This document shows positions 1 through 10,623 of a DNA stretch of 33,449 bases, one piece after another (the first letter of the stretch is position 1; every line of letters starts with the position of its first letter). The DNA comes from Oehlia diaphana (Eukaryota; Glomeromycota; Glomeromycetes; Glomerales; Glomeraceae). Both the position numbers and the translations under genes were made by a program. The stretch covers positions 181,156 through 214,604 of the forward strand of contig QZLH01000030.1 in the NCBI GenBank assembly GCA_003833135.1. The letters run 5' to 3'. The notes below the pieces were generated by a model, which did not search any database, had not been told where the DNA came from, and saw only the letters and a list, made by a program, of their open reading frames with translations.

Positions 1-59
<59 letters not shown>
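1..59. repeat. 59-base poly-A run at window edge
   Basis: The window opens with 59 consecutive A, followed from about 73 to 102 by a pentanucleotide (AAAAT)n repeat. A pure homopolymer this long at a sequence edge often marks a place where assembly stopped. It could also be a poly-A tail of a retroposed sequence, but no element body is recognisable beside it. Confidence 0.9.
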
Positions 60-64
<5 letters not shown>

Positions 65-311
65 TACAAATAAATAAAATAAAATAAAATAAAATAAAAT
101 AAAAAAGAAAAAAGAAAAAGAATGAAATAAATAAATAAAAATAAACAATAAATCTAAACTTATTCTAAAATACATCTACTCACGTTGAAAAAATCCTTCT
201 TAACCCCAAAAAAATCTACGTCTACGTTACATTATAATAATATCTAATTACAACTTACAGTACATCAATCTAAAAAAAAAAAAAAAAAATCTATAACAAC
301 CTAATTTACAT
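60..311. other. 3' flank of the first kinase gene
   Basis: A+T-rich sequence downstream of the minus-strand kinase gene. It contains the (AAAAT)n microsatellite and a 17-base A run near 273-289. No coding signal is seen. The 3' untranslated region and poly-A site of the gene presumably lie here, but no cleavage signal stands out among the A-rich words. Confidence 0.5.
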
Positions 312-2102
312 TTAATAAGAGGAGTTTTGCGGTAGATTATCAAATTCTAATAAACGAGAAGTGTATATGGCTTCGGGATGTATTTCGTAACCACTTATTC
401 CACAAGAACTCGTATTTGATGACGTAGAAGAATTTATTAATGGTACTGAATAAGAATGTGATAAACTACTACTTAATGATGTTGTAAATGGAGTTGAAAA
501 AGTAAAAATAGAATTTGGAGTATTTGGAGTTCCAGGAGTTGTTGGAGAAGAAAATCCACTACTCATATTATCTTTGATTGGAGAAATTGGAGTACCACTA
601 CGTGAACCTCTAGAAGCTTCATCATCGACTCTCATTAAATGTTTCATTTCAGGATCCAATCTCCAATACCATCCTCTTATCATATTATGTAATTCAAGAG
701 CGGAAGGTCTATCTTCTGGTCTTGAATCCCAACAACTTGATATTAATTTCATAATTCTAGGAGGAATATCTGATGATGTTATTGGTGGTCTATGACCAGA
801 ACATATTTTTTGTGCTAATTTTAAATCATGAGGTACGTCATAATATGGAGGATAACCAGTAAATACTTCATATATGATAAATCCAAAAGCGTAAACATCA
901 GCTGCTCGAGTATATTTTTGACCTCTTAAAACTTCTGGAGCTACATAAGGTAATACACCATATATTTTTGGTTTTTCATAAGTTGAATCTCTTCTTGAAG
1001 AAGTAATATAAGATGTAAAAAAATCTTGTTTTTCTTGTAAATAAAATTCTCTAAAAAAATCATCATCATCATTTTTAATAGTATCAGGTTCATCAACAAA
1101 ATCATCCTTTTCAGATAAAATTTTTCTTGGATCATTTGATGCTGGACCACATAAACCTAAATCACTTATATAACTCCAAGTTTGTGGCATAGGATAAATT
1201 TTTGTTGAATTATTTGTTATAGTATAATTTTTTTCTGATGGATTATTTATAGTTGTTTGTAAAATATTTCCAGGATGTAAATTTCCATGTACCGTATCAG
1301 CTTGATGAATTTTTTTAAGTCCATTTGAAATTGGTACCAATAATTCAATCTTATTTGAAAGTGATAAATTATTAAAATTTTTGTTTATATATTGACGAAG
1401 ATTACATTTAGCATATTTCATGATTAACATGTAATCATTTGTTTCAGGATTTTTTGTCATTCCATATATTCGTATAATACTTCTTGGATTTTCATATTCA
1501 AATTTTGCTAAAGCTCGTAACTATTATTAAAAGATATTAAAAGATTATTTTGAAAAAAAGAATCAAGTTAATATATATAAAAAAATATATAAATATAAAT
1601 AATGAATATAAATAATAATTTTTTTTACCCGTTGAAGATATTCTTTTGAAAAATTTTCGGAATATTCAAAACTTTTTAAGGCAACTCTACCAAAAACGTC
1701 CCTATCAGTACACCAAGCAGAAAATACACAACCATAACCACCTTTTGCTAAAAATTTAACATCTTCAAATTTATCAAAAGGAATCCATTTCCAAGGTTTA
1801 CGATGTTTTGAAGCGGTACGTTGAGTTTCTTTTATAATTTCATCAATTTCATCATTTCCTGTAGTCCAAATTCCCAGTATAGATTTAATCGTTTTCCATA
1901 AAGCACAACAATCTTTTGGATTATGTTGACGAGAATTTGAAGAAAAATGAAAAGCTGACTGAAAATTTGAATTAAAAGATGATGAACTACTTGTATGAGA
2001 ATGTGAACGATAATGAGCTTTACGATTTTGATGAGAATGTTTATAATCATTACGATTATTTCCATGTATTAAATTATCGAACAGAGACTGTTGGTTTCCC
2101 AT
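312..2102 (-). CDS. Predicted myristoylated pseudokinase, TKL-like
   Basis: Two exons: 2102-1629 and 1520-312, joined across a 108-base GT-AG intron (GTAAAA...TAATAG), in phase 0, giving 560 residues. The start is the first in-frame ATG; the frame runs further upstream only from TTG. The N-terminus MGNQQS has Gly2 and Ser6, the N-myristoylation pattern, which suggests membrane attachment. Residues about 30-60 are Ser/His-rich. The kinase domain spans about 112-445: glycine loop GGYG at 121-124, lysine 143 (VALK), HGN at 236-238 where active kinases have HRD, the metal-binding Asn 243, DLG at 278-280 and APE at 352-354. The missing catalytic Asp predicts little or no phosphotransfer, while the ATP-binding residues remain. 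Extra segments lie before DLG (about 20 residues) and between DLG and APE (about 50, with an acidic DDDDD). The tail (about 460-560) is Ser/Thr-rich with several S/T-P sites between 468 and 502. Role inferred: scaffold or allosteric partner of an active kinase. Confidence 0.88.
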
Positions 2103-2162
2103 TTTTTTTTTTTTAAGATTTTCTTTCACAAAAAATTTGAAGAAATGAAAAAAACAATCCAA

Positions 2163-5100
2163 GTTTATTTAAAAAATAACTTTTGGTTCACGTGGTTAAG
2201 ATTGTACCACGTAAAGAAAGTAATGAATAGAATTCTTTGTTCTTTTTTAAAAAAAAACAAATAAAAAATTTTTTTTTTTTTTTTTTAAAGAGAAAAAAAA
2301 AAAGGGTTACGCCTTTAATTACTAATTTTAAATGAATTGTTACAAGGAGAACTAATTACTGCGCCCAATCGAACCGAATATGTGAAACAATCCCTTCGAT
2401 CCTTTTTAGATTGTTTAATAAAAAAATTATTTTGAAGAAAAGGAGAGAGAAAAAAAAATTTTTTTTTTTTAAAAAATAAAAAGGAAAAAAGACGAACAAT
2501 AAATAATATTTATTATTTCAATAACGAGGAAAATAAAGCCCAATTAAATATGCGGAGAACGAGTTTCCATGAAGCTTAATAATTTTAAAGTGATACATTT
2601 GTACCATTTAAGATTTTTTTTAATTATAAAAAAAGAAACTAAACAGGTTTTTTAATATAAAAAGGATTATACCCTTTTTTAAAAAAAAAAAAAAAAAAAT
2701 TTAAACTAATAAATATTCGTATTAATTAAAATTAATCTTTGATTCAACAAAACGATTTTTACCACTTATGTCCAACTATAACTAGCCCATTAGATATTTG
2801 TGTGATTCCGTATTAAAATTTGTAATACCTTTGTTTATCGTGGTACAACATGGCCGTAGCTTGCGTCTATTACCCTGTTAAGATATTATTAATTATTTAA
2901 TAACAATGATTGTCATTGTATTCTCTTGATTTTATCGGAAATATTTAAAATTTTTATAATCTTTCACGTGCTGGTTTTTTAGCCAAGATAGAATCAGTTT
3001 TGGTGAAGTTGTCAAACGATAAACAAATTATAACCTGTAAAAATGCTTGTTTAAAATATTTTTTTTTTTTTTTTTTCTCTCTTTTTATTGTTTTTTACAA
3101 ATGTTTAATCACATTGTAAATTCTTACAAGTTTCGTAAAATTATAATTAATTATCAAAAAAATTATTTTAAAATTATTATTATTTATTAGATAATCGCAT
3201 TAAGAATAGGCTTAATTTTAAAATAAATTTTGTGGAGTGTACGTGGGTATATTATAATCGACATTTCTTTGTAGTTGATTATATTCAAATAAGGTCAAAG
3301 AGAGAAAAAGAGTTTAAAATGAATACTAAAACAATGTTTGAATAGAATCATATTATTGATGACATAAAAATAAAAAGTGGTCAGATGATCGTAAGATATA
3401 TACATTTTTTTGTTTGTTTGAAATATTGCATATCTGCTATGACTTTTTCCCGATTCCCGAAATCCTTTTTACCATATTTTACTTGAAATGATATAGTATG
3501 AAAGAATTTTTTAACTGTTTAAAAATTTGATGGTCACTTTTGGAAATTGATTATCAGAAACATTTTATCAAATTTTTGTTCAATTTATTCAATGAATACT
3601 TTTATATGATACTCATCATGCGATCAATCGAAAAGAATTTAATTAACGGTGGCTTAGACGCTTAGACTCACGTAGAAAAAAAGTTTGTACATCACGTGTA
3701 TTCGTTTTTTTACAGTAAGTATGTCTACTATTTTGAAAATTAAACTTAAATTTCTTTCTTGGGGTAAATCTGCATAGATAACTGTATATATATATATATA
3801 TGTATATGTATAGAGATGTAATAGTTTTAATAGAAGTTATGTATAATCTAACAAGTATATGTACTGTATGTATGCAAAAGCAAGCATTAGAATTTAAAAA
3901 GTTGCTGCGCCACGTGGGCAATATTCTTTTTTTTTTTTTTATTTAAAATTAACTGTTTTTTAATCATCATTTAATACGGCGACAATTCTTCATTCATTTA
4001 AGAAAAAGAGTTCAAACTTTACCATTTATAGAAAAGATTAGATAGATGTTTCACATATGAAAAAAAAAAAAAAAAATAATTACACTATCTATCTTTAAAC
4101 GGAATCATCTTTTTATACAAAGAAAACTTTAAATTATAAAAGAGTTAATCTATGAATCAATAATGATTAAATATTTATTATAATTCCTTGGTAAAACTTT
4201 TTCATTTTCATTTATTATTTCATGATAAATAATCAAAATAATAATCCCATTTGGTTTCATCTAAATATCAAATTTTTTTAGGTAATTAAAATGAATGTTT
4301 AATTATGTATATACTATACGTCTATATGGGTATCGTACAATAAATAGTAGTTTATAAATATTACGGCATAATATATGATAATCAATTTATGATTAGAAAA
4401 AAAAAAAAAAAAAAAATTACTTTTTATTATTTTAAATGACTTATACTTTATTATAAAAATGTGATTCACGTGAAATATTTTCATCGATTATTAGAATCCC
4501 CAACGGACATAATATTAATTCTATCCGTGTGACTATCTGTGTGACTATCCAATGTTACTATCCATGTGACACATAATTTTACTAATATCCGATAAATAAT
4601 TATCAAAATTATGTGTAACTCAAAAAAAATATTAATAATATTTTTTTTTTTTTCTAAAACAAACAAATACAATAATATTTTATATATTAAACTTATTGGA
4701 TTGAATAAATCGGATAAATCGGACTAAGGAAATCAAAGAAATTATTGAATTACCATATTTTAATATTTTAATATCGGATTAAAGATGATTAATTAATTTT
4801 GTTTGTTCCTCCATTTTAGAAATTCATAATTATATAATAAATCATTTTTATTTTTATTTCTGTTTAGAAAAAAATTATTATACTTAATGATAAATTTTGA
4901 AACATTATTATTGTTGGTATGAATTACCTTGTTTAGTCAAAAGTAAAAAGATGTTCGATTTACTGCGTTTTTTTTTAATTCCGTAGATCATACAGTATAA
5001 TCGTTACATAATTGAATTTGTTTTGCATTTTTTTTTTAAATATGCATTAAAAATAAGGAGTACAAAAAAAATTTATAAGAAAAATTTGTAATAAACAATG

Positions 5101-5424
5101 AAAAAAATAAATTAAAAATGTCGGAATTAACCATTCATTTCCAATTATTTCAAATTCTTTGATAATTTAACCCCTCATTTTTTTTTTTTTACTTCTAGAA
5201 ATTTGTTGTGAAACATTACAGACATTATTATTTTTTTGATTATGAACGCCTTAATATTATATTCCTATAACCAATCATATTTATTTTAACGACTTATGAA
5301 ATGAAAAATTTGGAACGTGGTGATATAAACGTGGTGATATAATAGGTTAGTAAAAACTTAAAATTATTATTTAGATTTTGTTTCCATAATATTTTGTTTC
5401 ATGTTATGATTAATGTTTAGTTGT
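2163..5424. other. Gene-poor intergenic DNA
   Basis: No gene recognised on either strand. The 5' region of the kinase gene lies at about 2103-2400 and has several poly-A/T tracts. An (AT)n microsatellite occurs at about 3784-3800, and a 12-base minisatellite at 4521-4570 is listed separately. Short reading frames here (for example 3643-3921 and 4481-4672, minus) are low-complexity, with no domain signature. Confidence 0.5.
4521..4570. repeat. 12-base minisatellite, about four copies
   Basis: Four near-copies of a 12-13 base unit, ctatccgtgtga / ctatctgtgtga / ctatccaatgtta / ctatccatgtga, run head to tail. Copies differ at one to four positions, so the array is not freshly expanded. Confidence 0.7.
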
Positions 5425-5560
5425 TACTTTTTAGTGATTTAGTACTTTTTAGCGATGTAATACTTTTTAGCGATGTAATACTTTAACTTTTAGCGATGTG
5501 ATACTTTTAGCGATGTAATACTTTTAACTTTTAGCGATGTGATACTTTTAGCGATATAAT
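5425..5560. repeat. Minisatellite with agcgatgtaatactttt units
   Basis: About seven degenerate copies of an 18-base unit, actttttagcgatgtaat, run in tandem. Some copies carry an inserted taactttt stretch, so unit length alternates between about 17 and 26 bases. The higher-order pattern (short unit, long unit, short, long) towards the 3' end suggests expansion of a two-unit block. Confidence 0.8.
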
Positions 5561-6690
5561 CGACATAATCAAACTAACGCGTCCGTTTTAAATTAAATTA
5601 CCGTACCGTACAGCATAAGATACTCTGGGTATAATACAAAATACTTGATTTAAAAATTATATAGTACCCATTACAATTATTACATAGCAAAAATTAGCCT
5701 AATTCTACCAGAATTAAAATTACGTGGGGTATTCTCAAAGGAGGGTATCTTAAGCCGATACACATTTTCGTGAAATATATTTCTAACGAAAAAGAGTTTT
5801 AAATTTTTTTAATCAAAAGTGTTTGTACTTATACATTATGAGTAAAAATATAAAGCGCAGAATAATCATGTAGCTGATGTAGGTTATAAGGACAGTTTTT
5901 TATTTAGAGTATGTAAAAATTATAAATAAATTTTATTCAATTTAGTGGTATAATGACCAGAATTGACGAAATTTTAACTCTGGTAGAAATTGATTCGAGT
6001 TGTTAAATATTCTATTTGTACAAGCCATTTTTTTCTTATTAAAGGATCGAATGAGGGACCCCGAGCAATATACAGTATACAGTATTAAATAGGTACAAAG
6101 GATCGGCACTCATTTACTATTATCTCTTCAGGGCCAGAATTATGTAATTCCGCCTGGAATTATACAAAAAAGGAGAGATCTACGTATTATTTTGATTCAT
6201 CTACGCAAACTTTATACCGTTACTTTTTTATGTATTACTCAGGATCTAATTATCTCGCAGTGTAAAGAATTCAATCTGATTGTCATGTTTGAGATGATGT
6301 GAATAGCTTAAATAGCTTGTAAATTTGTCTGTTTTCCTTACCATGTTTTTCTCTTAAAGATGTAAAATTCATATAACTAAAAACATTCACTAATAAAATA
6401 TTTTGCTAATATATGGTCATCTATTACTCAGATAGACAACAGATCAAAAAGTATTAATTAGGTCATTTTTTAAGTATTTGTTATTGGTCAGTCTAATAGG
6501 ATCATGCTGATTTTGACGGACTGATATTTTTTGTTAATGGCTAAATAATTGATATTTTTCTTTTATTGGCTAAATTTTCAAATATATTTGCAATCGTAAC
6601 AATCATATTACCATAATAATAGCATGATCTTGCATGACTGACGCAATAACTATTATTTATAAGTAGCTCATTATGAGCACGTTTAACACG
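5561..6690. other. Intergenic DNA without recognised gene
   Basis: No coding frame or repeat family recognised. The sequence is less homopolymeric than its surroundings and could contain decayed element sequence. The minus-strand frame at 6541-6735 runs into the 20-base repeat and is not supported as a gene. Confidence 0.4.
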
Positions 6691-6756
6691 AGGCAAAAAA
6701 TCGTGTATCAGGCAATAAAATCGTGTATCAGGCAAAAAAATCGTGTATCAGGCAAT
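6691..6756. repeat. 20-base tandem repeat, three copies
   Basis: The unit tcgtgtatcaggcaataaaa is repeated three times at 20-base spacing (tcgtgtatca starts at 6701, 6721 and 6741). Copies differ only in the A/T spacer. The array lies directly beside the hairpin element at 6787-6949 and may be part of it. Confidence 0.85.
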
Positions 6757-6786
6757 ATTCAAATCACGGGATACCGGATAAATCAC

Positions 6787-6949
6787 TTATTCGGCACTTC
6801 GAGCCGAATAACTAACGCTACCTAAAGGTAGCTTGTTATATTGGGAATCAAATTGATCAGTTGATCTCGGGCTCCTGCGGAGCCCGGATCAACCAATCAA
6901 ACTTGATTTACCCAATATAACAGTTATTCGGCACTTCGTGCCGAATAAC
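6787..6949. mobile_element. Compound hairpin (foldback) element
   Basis: Four nested or adjacent inverted repeats lie in 163 bases. (1) 6787-6811: ttattcggc and its complement around a 7-base loop. (2) 6817-6832: gctacc-taaa-ggtagc. (3) A long imperfect stem from gttatattggg (6834-6844) to cccaatataac (6911-6921), capped by a G+C-rich hairpin, cgggctcc-tgc-ggagcccg (6868-6886). (4) 6923-6949: gttattcggcac-ttc-gtgccgaataac with perfect 12-base arms. Hairpins 1 and 4 share the stem gttattcggc, so they bracket the element like terminal repeats. There is no coding capacity. It is best read as a MITE-like foldback element; a structured RNA is the alternative. Confidence 0.75.
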
Positions 6950-7656
6950 TATTAATTATCAGCTGCTCGAGTATATACTTCTGGTCAAAACCCTATGTGG
7001 CCATTTAATGCGAATTCCAATTCAACACCAAGTTATTTACTCTCCTGCTTTTCTATAAAATCTCTTTAGTTAATATAAATATATAATTTATCTATATAGA
7101 AGAAAGTGTGGTTGCAATATTATTGACATTATAAGTCTGCATATCTTAAATAAATAACACAAGTTCACTATATACAGTATATAATAACTATATTTTATTC
7201 CTAGTAAAATCATCGAGATGATGGTTAAGAAATTAAACTATAAAAAAGAATAAAAAATACATTCAATGTTCTCATTACTTTTCCGTCTAGTCTTTTAAAT
7301 GTTCATTTTCATGTGTAAAAAGGTTTGGAAGACTCTCCATCTTAAGTATCGCAAGCCATTATTGACAAAAGTCAAAAGGTTGATGTCCGGACATCATGAT
7401 GTATGATGTTTGTTGCAGGTATTACTCAACAAGTCTGTCCACGATACGACGGTAACATATAAAGTAACGTATTATGGAGTTCAATGTTGTTAACCTGAGA
7501 TAGACTAAATCCTTTAAGCGGACAATGATATCGAAAACACGACCTTCAAGAAAAAATATTAAGCCTCGTGATTATAAATTTGATATTTCTTTGAAAGAAT
7601 ATAAAATGAAATAAAATATTTGCCATTTTCGGTTAAGACTACAAAATATCCACATT
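6950..7656. other. Intergenic DNA without recognised gene
   Basis: No gene is recognised. A perfect 16-base palindrome, tgatgtccggacatca, lies at 7381-7396. The rest is A+T-rich sequence with many stops in all frames. Confidence 0.4.
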
Positions 7657-8059
7657 TAGTGCTCCTAAACGAACGGGTCGACCCGGGTCATGTAACCCGA
7701 CCCGACTTAAAAGCTCGGGTCGAGTTCAATAATATTTATGACCCGGTGACCCGCATGACCCGACCCAATTGACCCGAGTTATTGAACAAATACTAATTTA
7801 TTATAATAAATGAAATAAATGAATGATAACAAAGCTTCATAATATTATAAATCTATTAAATCTATTATAATTTCATTAAGGCTTCATTATAATGCCGAAA
7901 AAATGGTGGTCGCTCATTTTTTTTTCCTTTGAAAATTCGGGTTTAGACCCGGGATATCCGGTCGAACTATACTCGGGTTGGGTTTAGAGTCAAGACTTTT
8001 TCACTTTGGTCGGGTCGGGTATATCTTCAAAACTTGACCCGTTAGGACTAGGAGCACTA
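7657..8059. mobile_element. hAT-like non-autonomous DNA transposon (MITE)
   Basis: Perfect 11-base terminal inverted repeats, tagtgctccta / taggagcacta, bound a 403-base element. The similarity continues inward (acgggtc at both ends) and into matching G+C-rich blocks, acccgacccga near 7696 and its complement near 8012. The flanks tccacatt (7649-7656) and tccaaact (8060-8067) match at 6 of 8 positions, as expected for an aged 8-base target duplication. The 8-base duplication and TAG-type ends are typical of the hAT superfamily. There is no transposase frame inside, so the element would depend on one encoded elsewhere. Confidence 0.8.
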
Positions 8060-9310
8060 TCCAAACTCAAAAAGTGTAAACCGAATTTTAAAGAATCTGT
8101 ATTTGCCATGTACAACAATACAATTCACCTGCTTTGAAAAATCTGGCTGTGGTATTTAATTTTATGGATGATGGAAGGAGATATTTAATCCCTCATTTTG
8201 AAAGATGTTGTAACTGCTAGTATCAACCTTAAATTTACCGTATTTATTTAGAGTTTGAGACTCCCTCAAAATCATTCAACCAGCGGACCTTCCAAAAAGT
8301 GTGTCAACTCTACGAGCTTAGCAAGGATCTGAATCCAAATGTTGATGTATTCCCATGTGGCTATGTGAATCTAAAAAAATAAAGAATCTCAAGCAGTAGT
8401 TAACATCTAGTGGCCGAATTGGAACCAACTCCCCTTGACGTTGCGTATGAGACAACTAAATCCATTTTTATTCTTACTGCTACCTTAGCTAGTAAAGTAT
8501 CATTATATGAAAAAAAATTCCAAAATCATACTATATATATTATATATTATAGAAGGTAAAATATTGTAATTTAGTAATTATTTACAGAAATTCCTAAAGT
8601 TAAATTTTTAATTGCTTTTCATTTATTTTTTTAGACGGGTTTTAAATTTTCCTTTGGCAATAAGTTAATGAGCGATATCATTACTGATGTTTTTGACAAT
8701 CTTGATAAATTTAACAGAGATTTTAGCTTTTGAAATTTAAATATACTAAATATACTACTACCCGCAATAAGGAAAATTCTGTTATCGTGATCAAATTTTT
8801 GTAAATCATTTACGAAATTTATATCATTAGAAATATTATCAACTATAATTTATAATCATAAACAATATTAGTAATAATTCAATTTGCCTATCTAATAATT
8901 AACTATCGAGAATGTTACCCGTAAACTAGTTAGCTGACAATATTGTCATTGTAACCGGGATTAATGTAACCATAAAATAAAAAAAATCTATAAAAAAAAT
9001 AATATAATTAATATAATTAATTAATCAATTCAAAAAATTATTTTACATTACTGGAGTGCAGTGACGATTAGGAGCTGCGGAGCCGCCGTTATTCTGCACG
9101 TTGTGACGACTTGGATTAGCGCAGCTTCTCCATTCTCAAAATGAAAGCCCTAACATAATAGGTGTTTGACTTGACTTTTCATCTTTCAGAGCACAAAGAC
9201 GAGGCCTAATGGCTGGCAGCTTCATAGAGAAATATGGTTACTTATGAATCTAATGATATAATTTTTTACCTTTTTCTGAATTTTACCGAATATTGCCGAT
9301 GTCTCTCGAC
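8060..9310. other. Intergenic DNA, some coding-like fragments
   Basis: No intact gene. The plus-strand stretch 8292-8381 reads about 30 codons in one frame before a stop (ending ...DVFPCGYVNLKK), which is protein-like but unrecognised. Around 9050-9240 the sequence is unusually G+C rich for this window (gctgcggagccgccg), without a recognisable RNA gene or element. Confidence 0.35.
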
Positions 9311-9726
9311 ACATAATTTTGTGTAATAAACTAAACATTGAGTCATTGTGTCATCTAAAAATCCTAATCTTATGCATGACATAAACATTTGTTAAACGTA
9401 AAAATAATATATTTCTAATATATAAATCGCGTCTCATGTATAAAGCATGATCACATGATCAATAAATCACTAAAATTTTTTTTACTTAAAATCTATATTG
9501 ATTTAAACTCCGTGGGAAAAAATCTTTTGTATGACATAATTTTTTTGTACTCTAACAATAGCTAAATTTATATATTGTTTTTGTATAATAAACTAAAACG
9601 TAAAAATAATATATTTCTAAAATATTAATCGCGTCTCAAAACGTGTTATGATAATGAGTCATGACGCAAAATTTTTTATACTATAGCAAACTCCATGGGA
9701 AAAAAAATCTTTTGTATGACATAAAT
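9311..9726. repeat. Tandem duplication with about 200-base period
   Basis: Blocks recur at about 200-base spacing. One is acgtaaaaataatatatttct, first at about 9396 and again at about 9598, followed by aatcgcgtctc in each copy. The block gggaaaaaatcttttgtatg occurs near 9514 and, with two extra A, near 9697. A third partial copy (tgtgtaataaactaaac) starts near 9321. Copies differ by substitutions and small indels. No coding content. Confidence 0.7.
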
Positions 9727-10623
9727 GTTTTATATAAAATACCTTTCCACCCCACCCGAAAAATTTTTTTATCCTCTCTTGTTCCTTCTCTTGCCACCTC
9801 ATTTTTATCATTTCCAAGTAACCTATCTTCTCTTTATTATTTCTACATCCGTATTTTGTAGTTTTCTTATCCCTTTCTTTTTGGTGTTTCAAGCACTGCG
9901 CGGAGAATATTTTTTAAAAAAAAAGTTTCTTTTTTTTAAAAAATTATTTTATGTTTATTTTCTTTCACACACTGAGGAGACTTTATGTATGACGTGTTGT
10001 AAGTTATTTTACGCGTTATTGGAGAGAAAAGCCCCCGTATCATTACCAACTGACTCTTTAAGAGAGAGCCCAAAAGTAGTCCTTTCACTTCGCAATCAAA
10101 GGTGGGTGTGTTACTTGTATTTAAGATGATAAATTTTATGTGTTATACGATGAAACAATATATGGGCTTTTGAATTTTGAGATTGCGAATGTTGGGATCG
10201 TTCCTCTACTTTTTATTCGCAACTTGAAATTTGTGAGGATCGTTTTTCACTTTTATGATATTTTATTTATGTTTTCTGATTTTTCACTCTGACTATTAAA
10301 TTTTTATAATATTTATGATATATTTTATTAATACTTCTTTTTTAATTCGTCAGAAAAACATATCAGTTTTTAATATAACAATTTACATACATCAATTCTC
10401 CTTCGGACACTTTGGTGCAGTAGAGGACCTTGCTCTAACTTAGTATGATTTACAGGCGAAAGTAGAAAGAGGTAAGAGACCTGTTCCTTACTGTTAACAC
10501 ATGCGTCATCTCAGGATACCGAATCATTATAATTTAATGGTTAAATTATAATGAGGGTGCCGCAAAATCTTCTCTTACATGGCAGGACCATGATAAGGAT
10601 CCTCATACGCATATTTTAATGGA
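9727..10623. other. Intergenic DNA before the assembly gap
   Basis: A pyrimidine-rich plus strand from 9730 to 9970 produces hydrophobic, Phe/Leu-rich reading frames (such as 9725-10129) that are composition artefacts. A perfect 13-base inverted repeat, tcattataattta, with a 5-base loop sits at 10524-10554. No gene recognised. Confidence 0.4.

Noticed and set aside
574..795. Plus-strand frame opposite the pseudokinase, and similar shadows at 22854-23060 and 29620-29832
   Set aside because: Each lies antisense to a well-supported kinase exon and has no independent signal.
2350..2385. ggttcgattgggc-like word on the minus strand as a tRNA T-arm
   Set aside because: The flanking bases do not pair as a T-stem and no anticodon or acceptor stem is present.
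3643..4672. Small minus-strand frames
   Set aside because: Low complexity, (AT)n-derived Tyr-Ile runs or minisatellite translation; no gene-like context.
9049..9070. ctggagtgcagtg, resembling a human Alu/7SL segment
   Set aside because: Only 13 bases match and none of the conserved SRP RNA core motifs are nearby; coincidence or at most trivial.
9659..10129. Overlapping Phe/Leu-rich frames on both strands
   Set aside because: They arise from a pyrimidine-rich strand and the 200-base duplicated block, with no recognisable protein motif.
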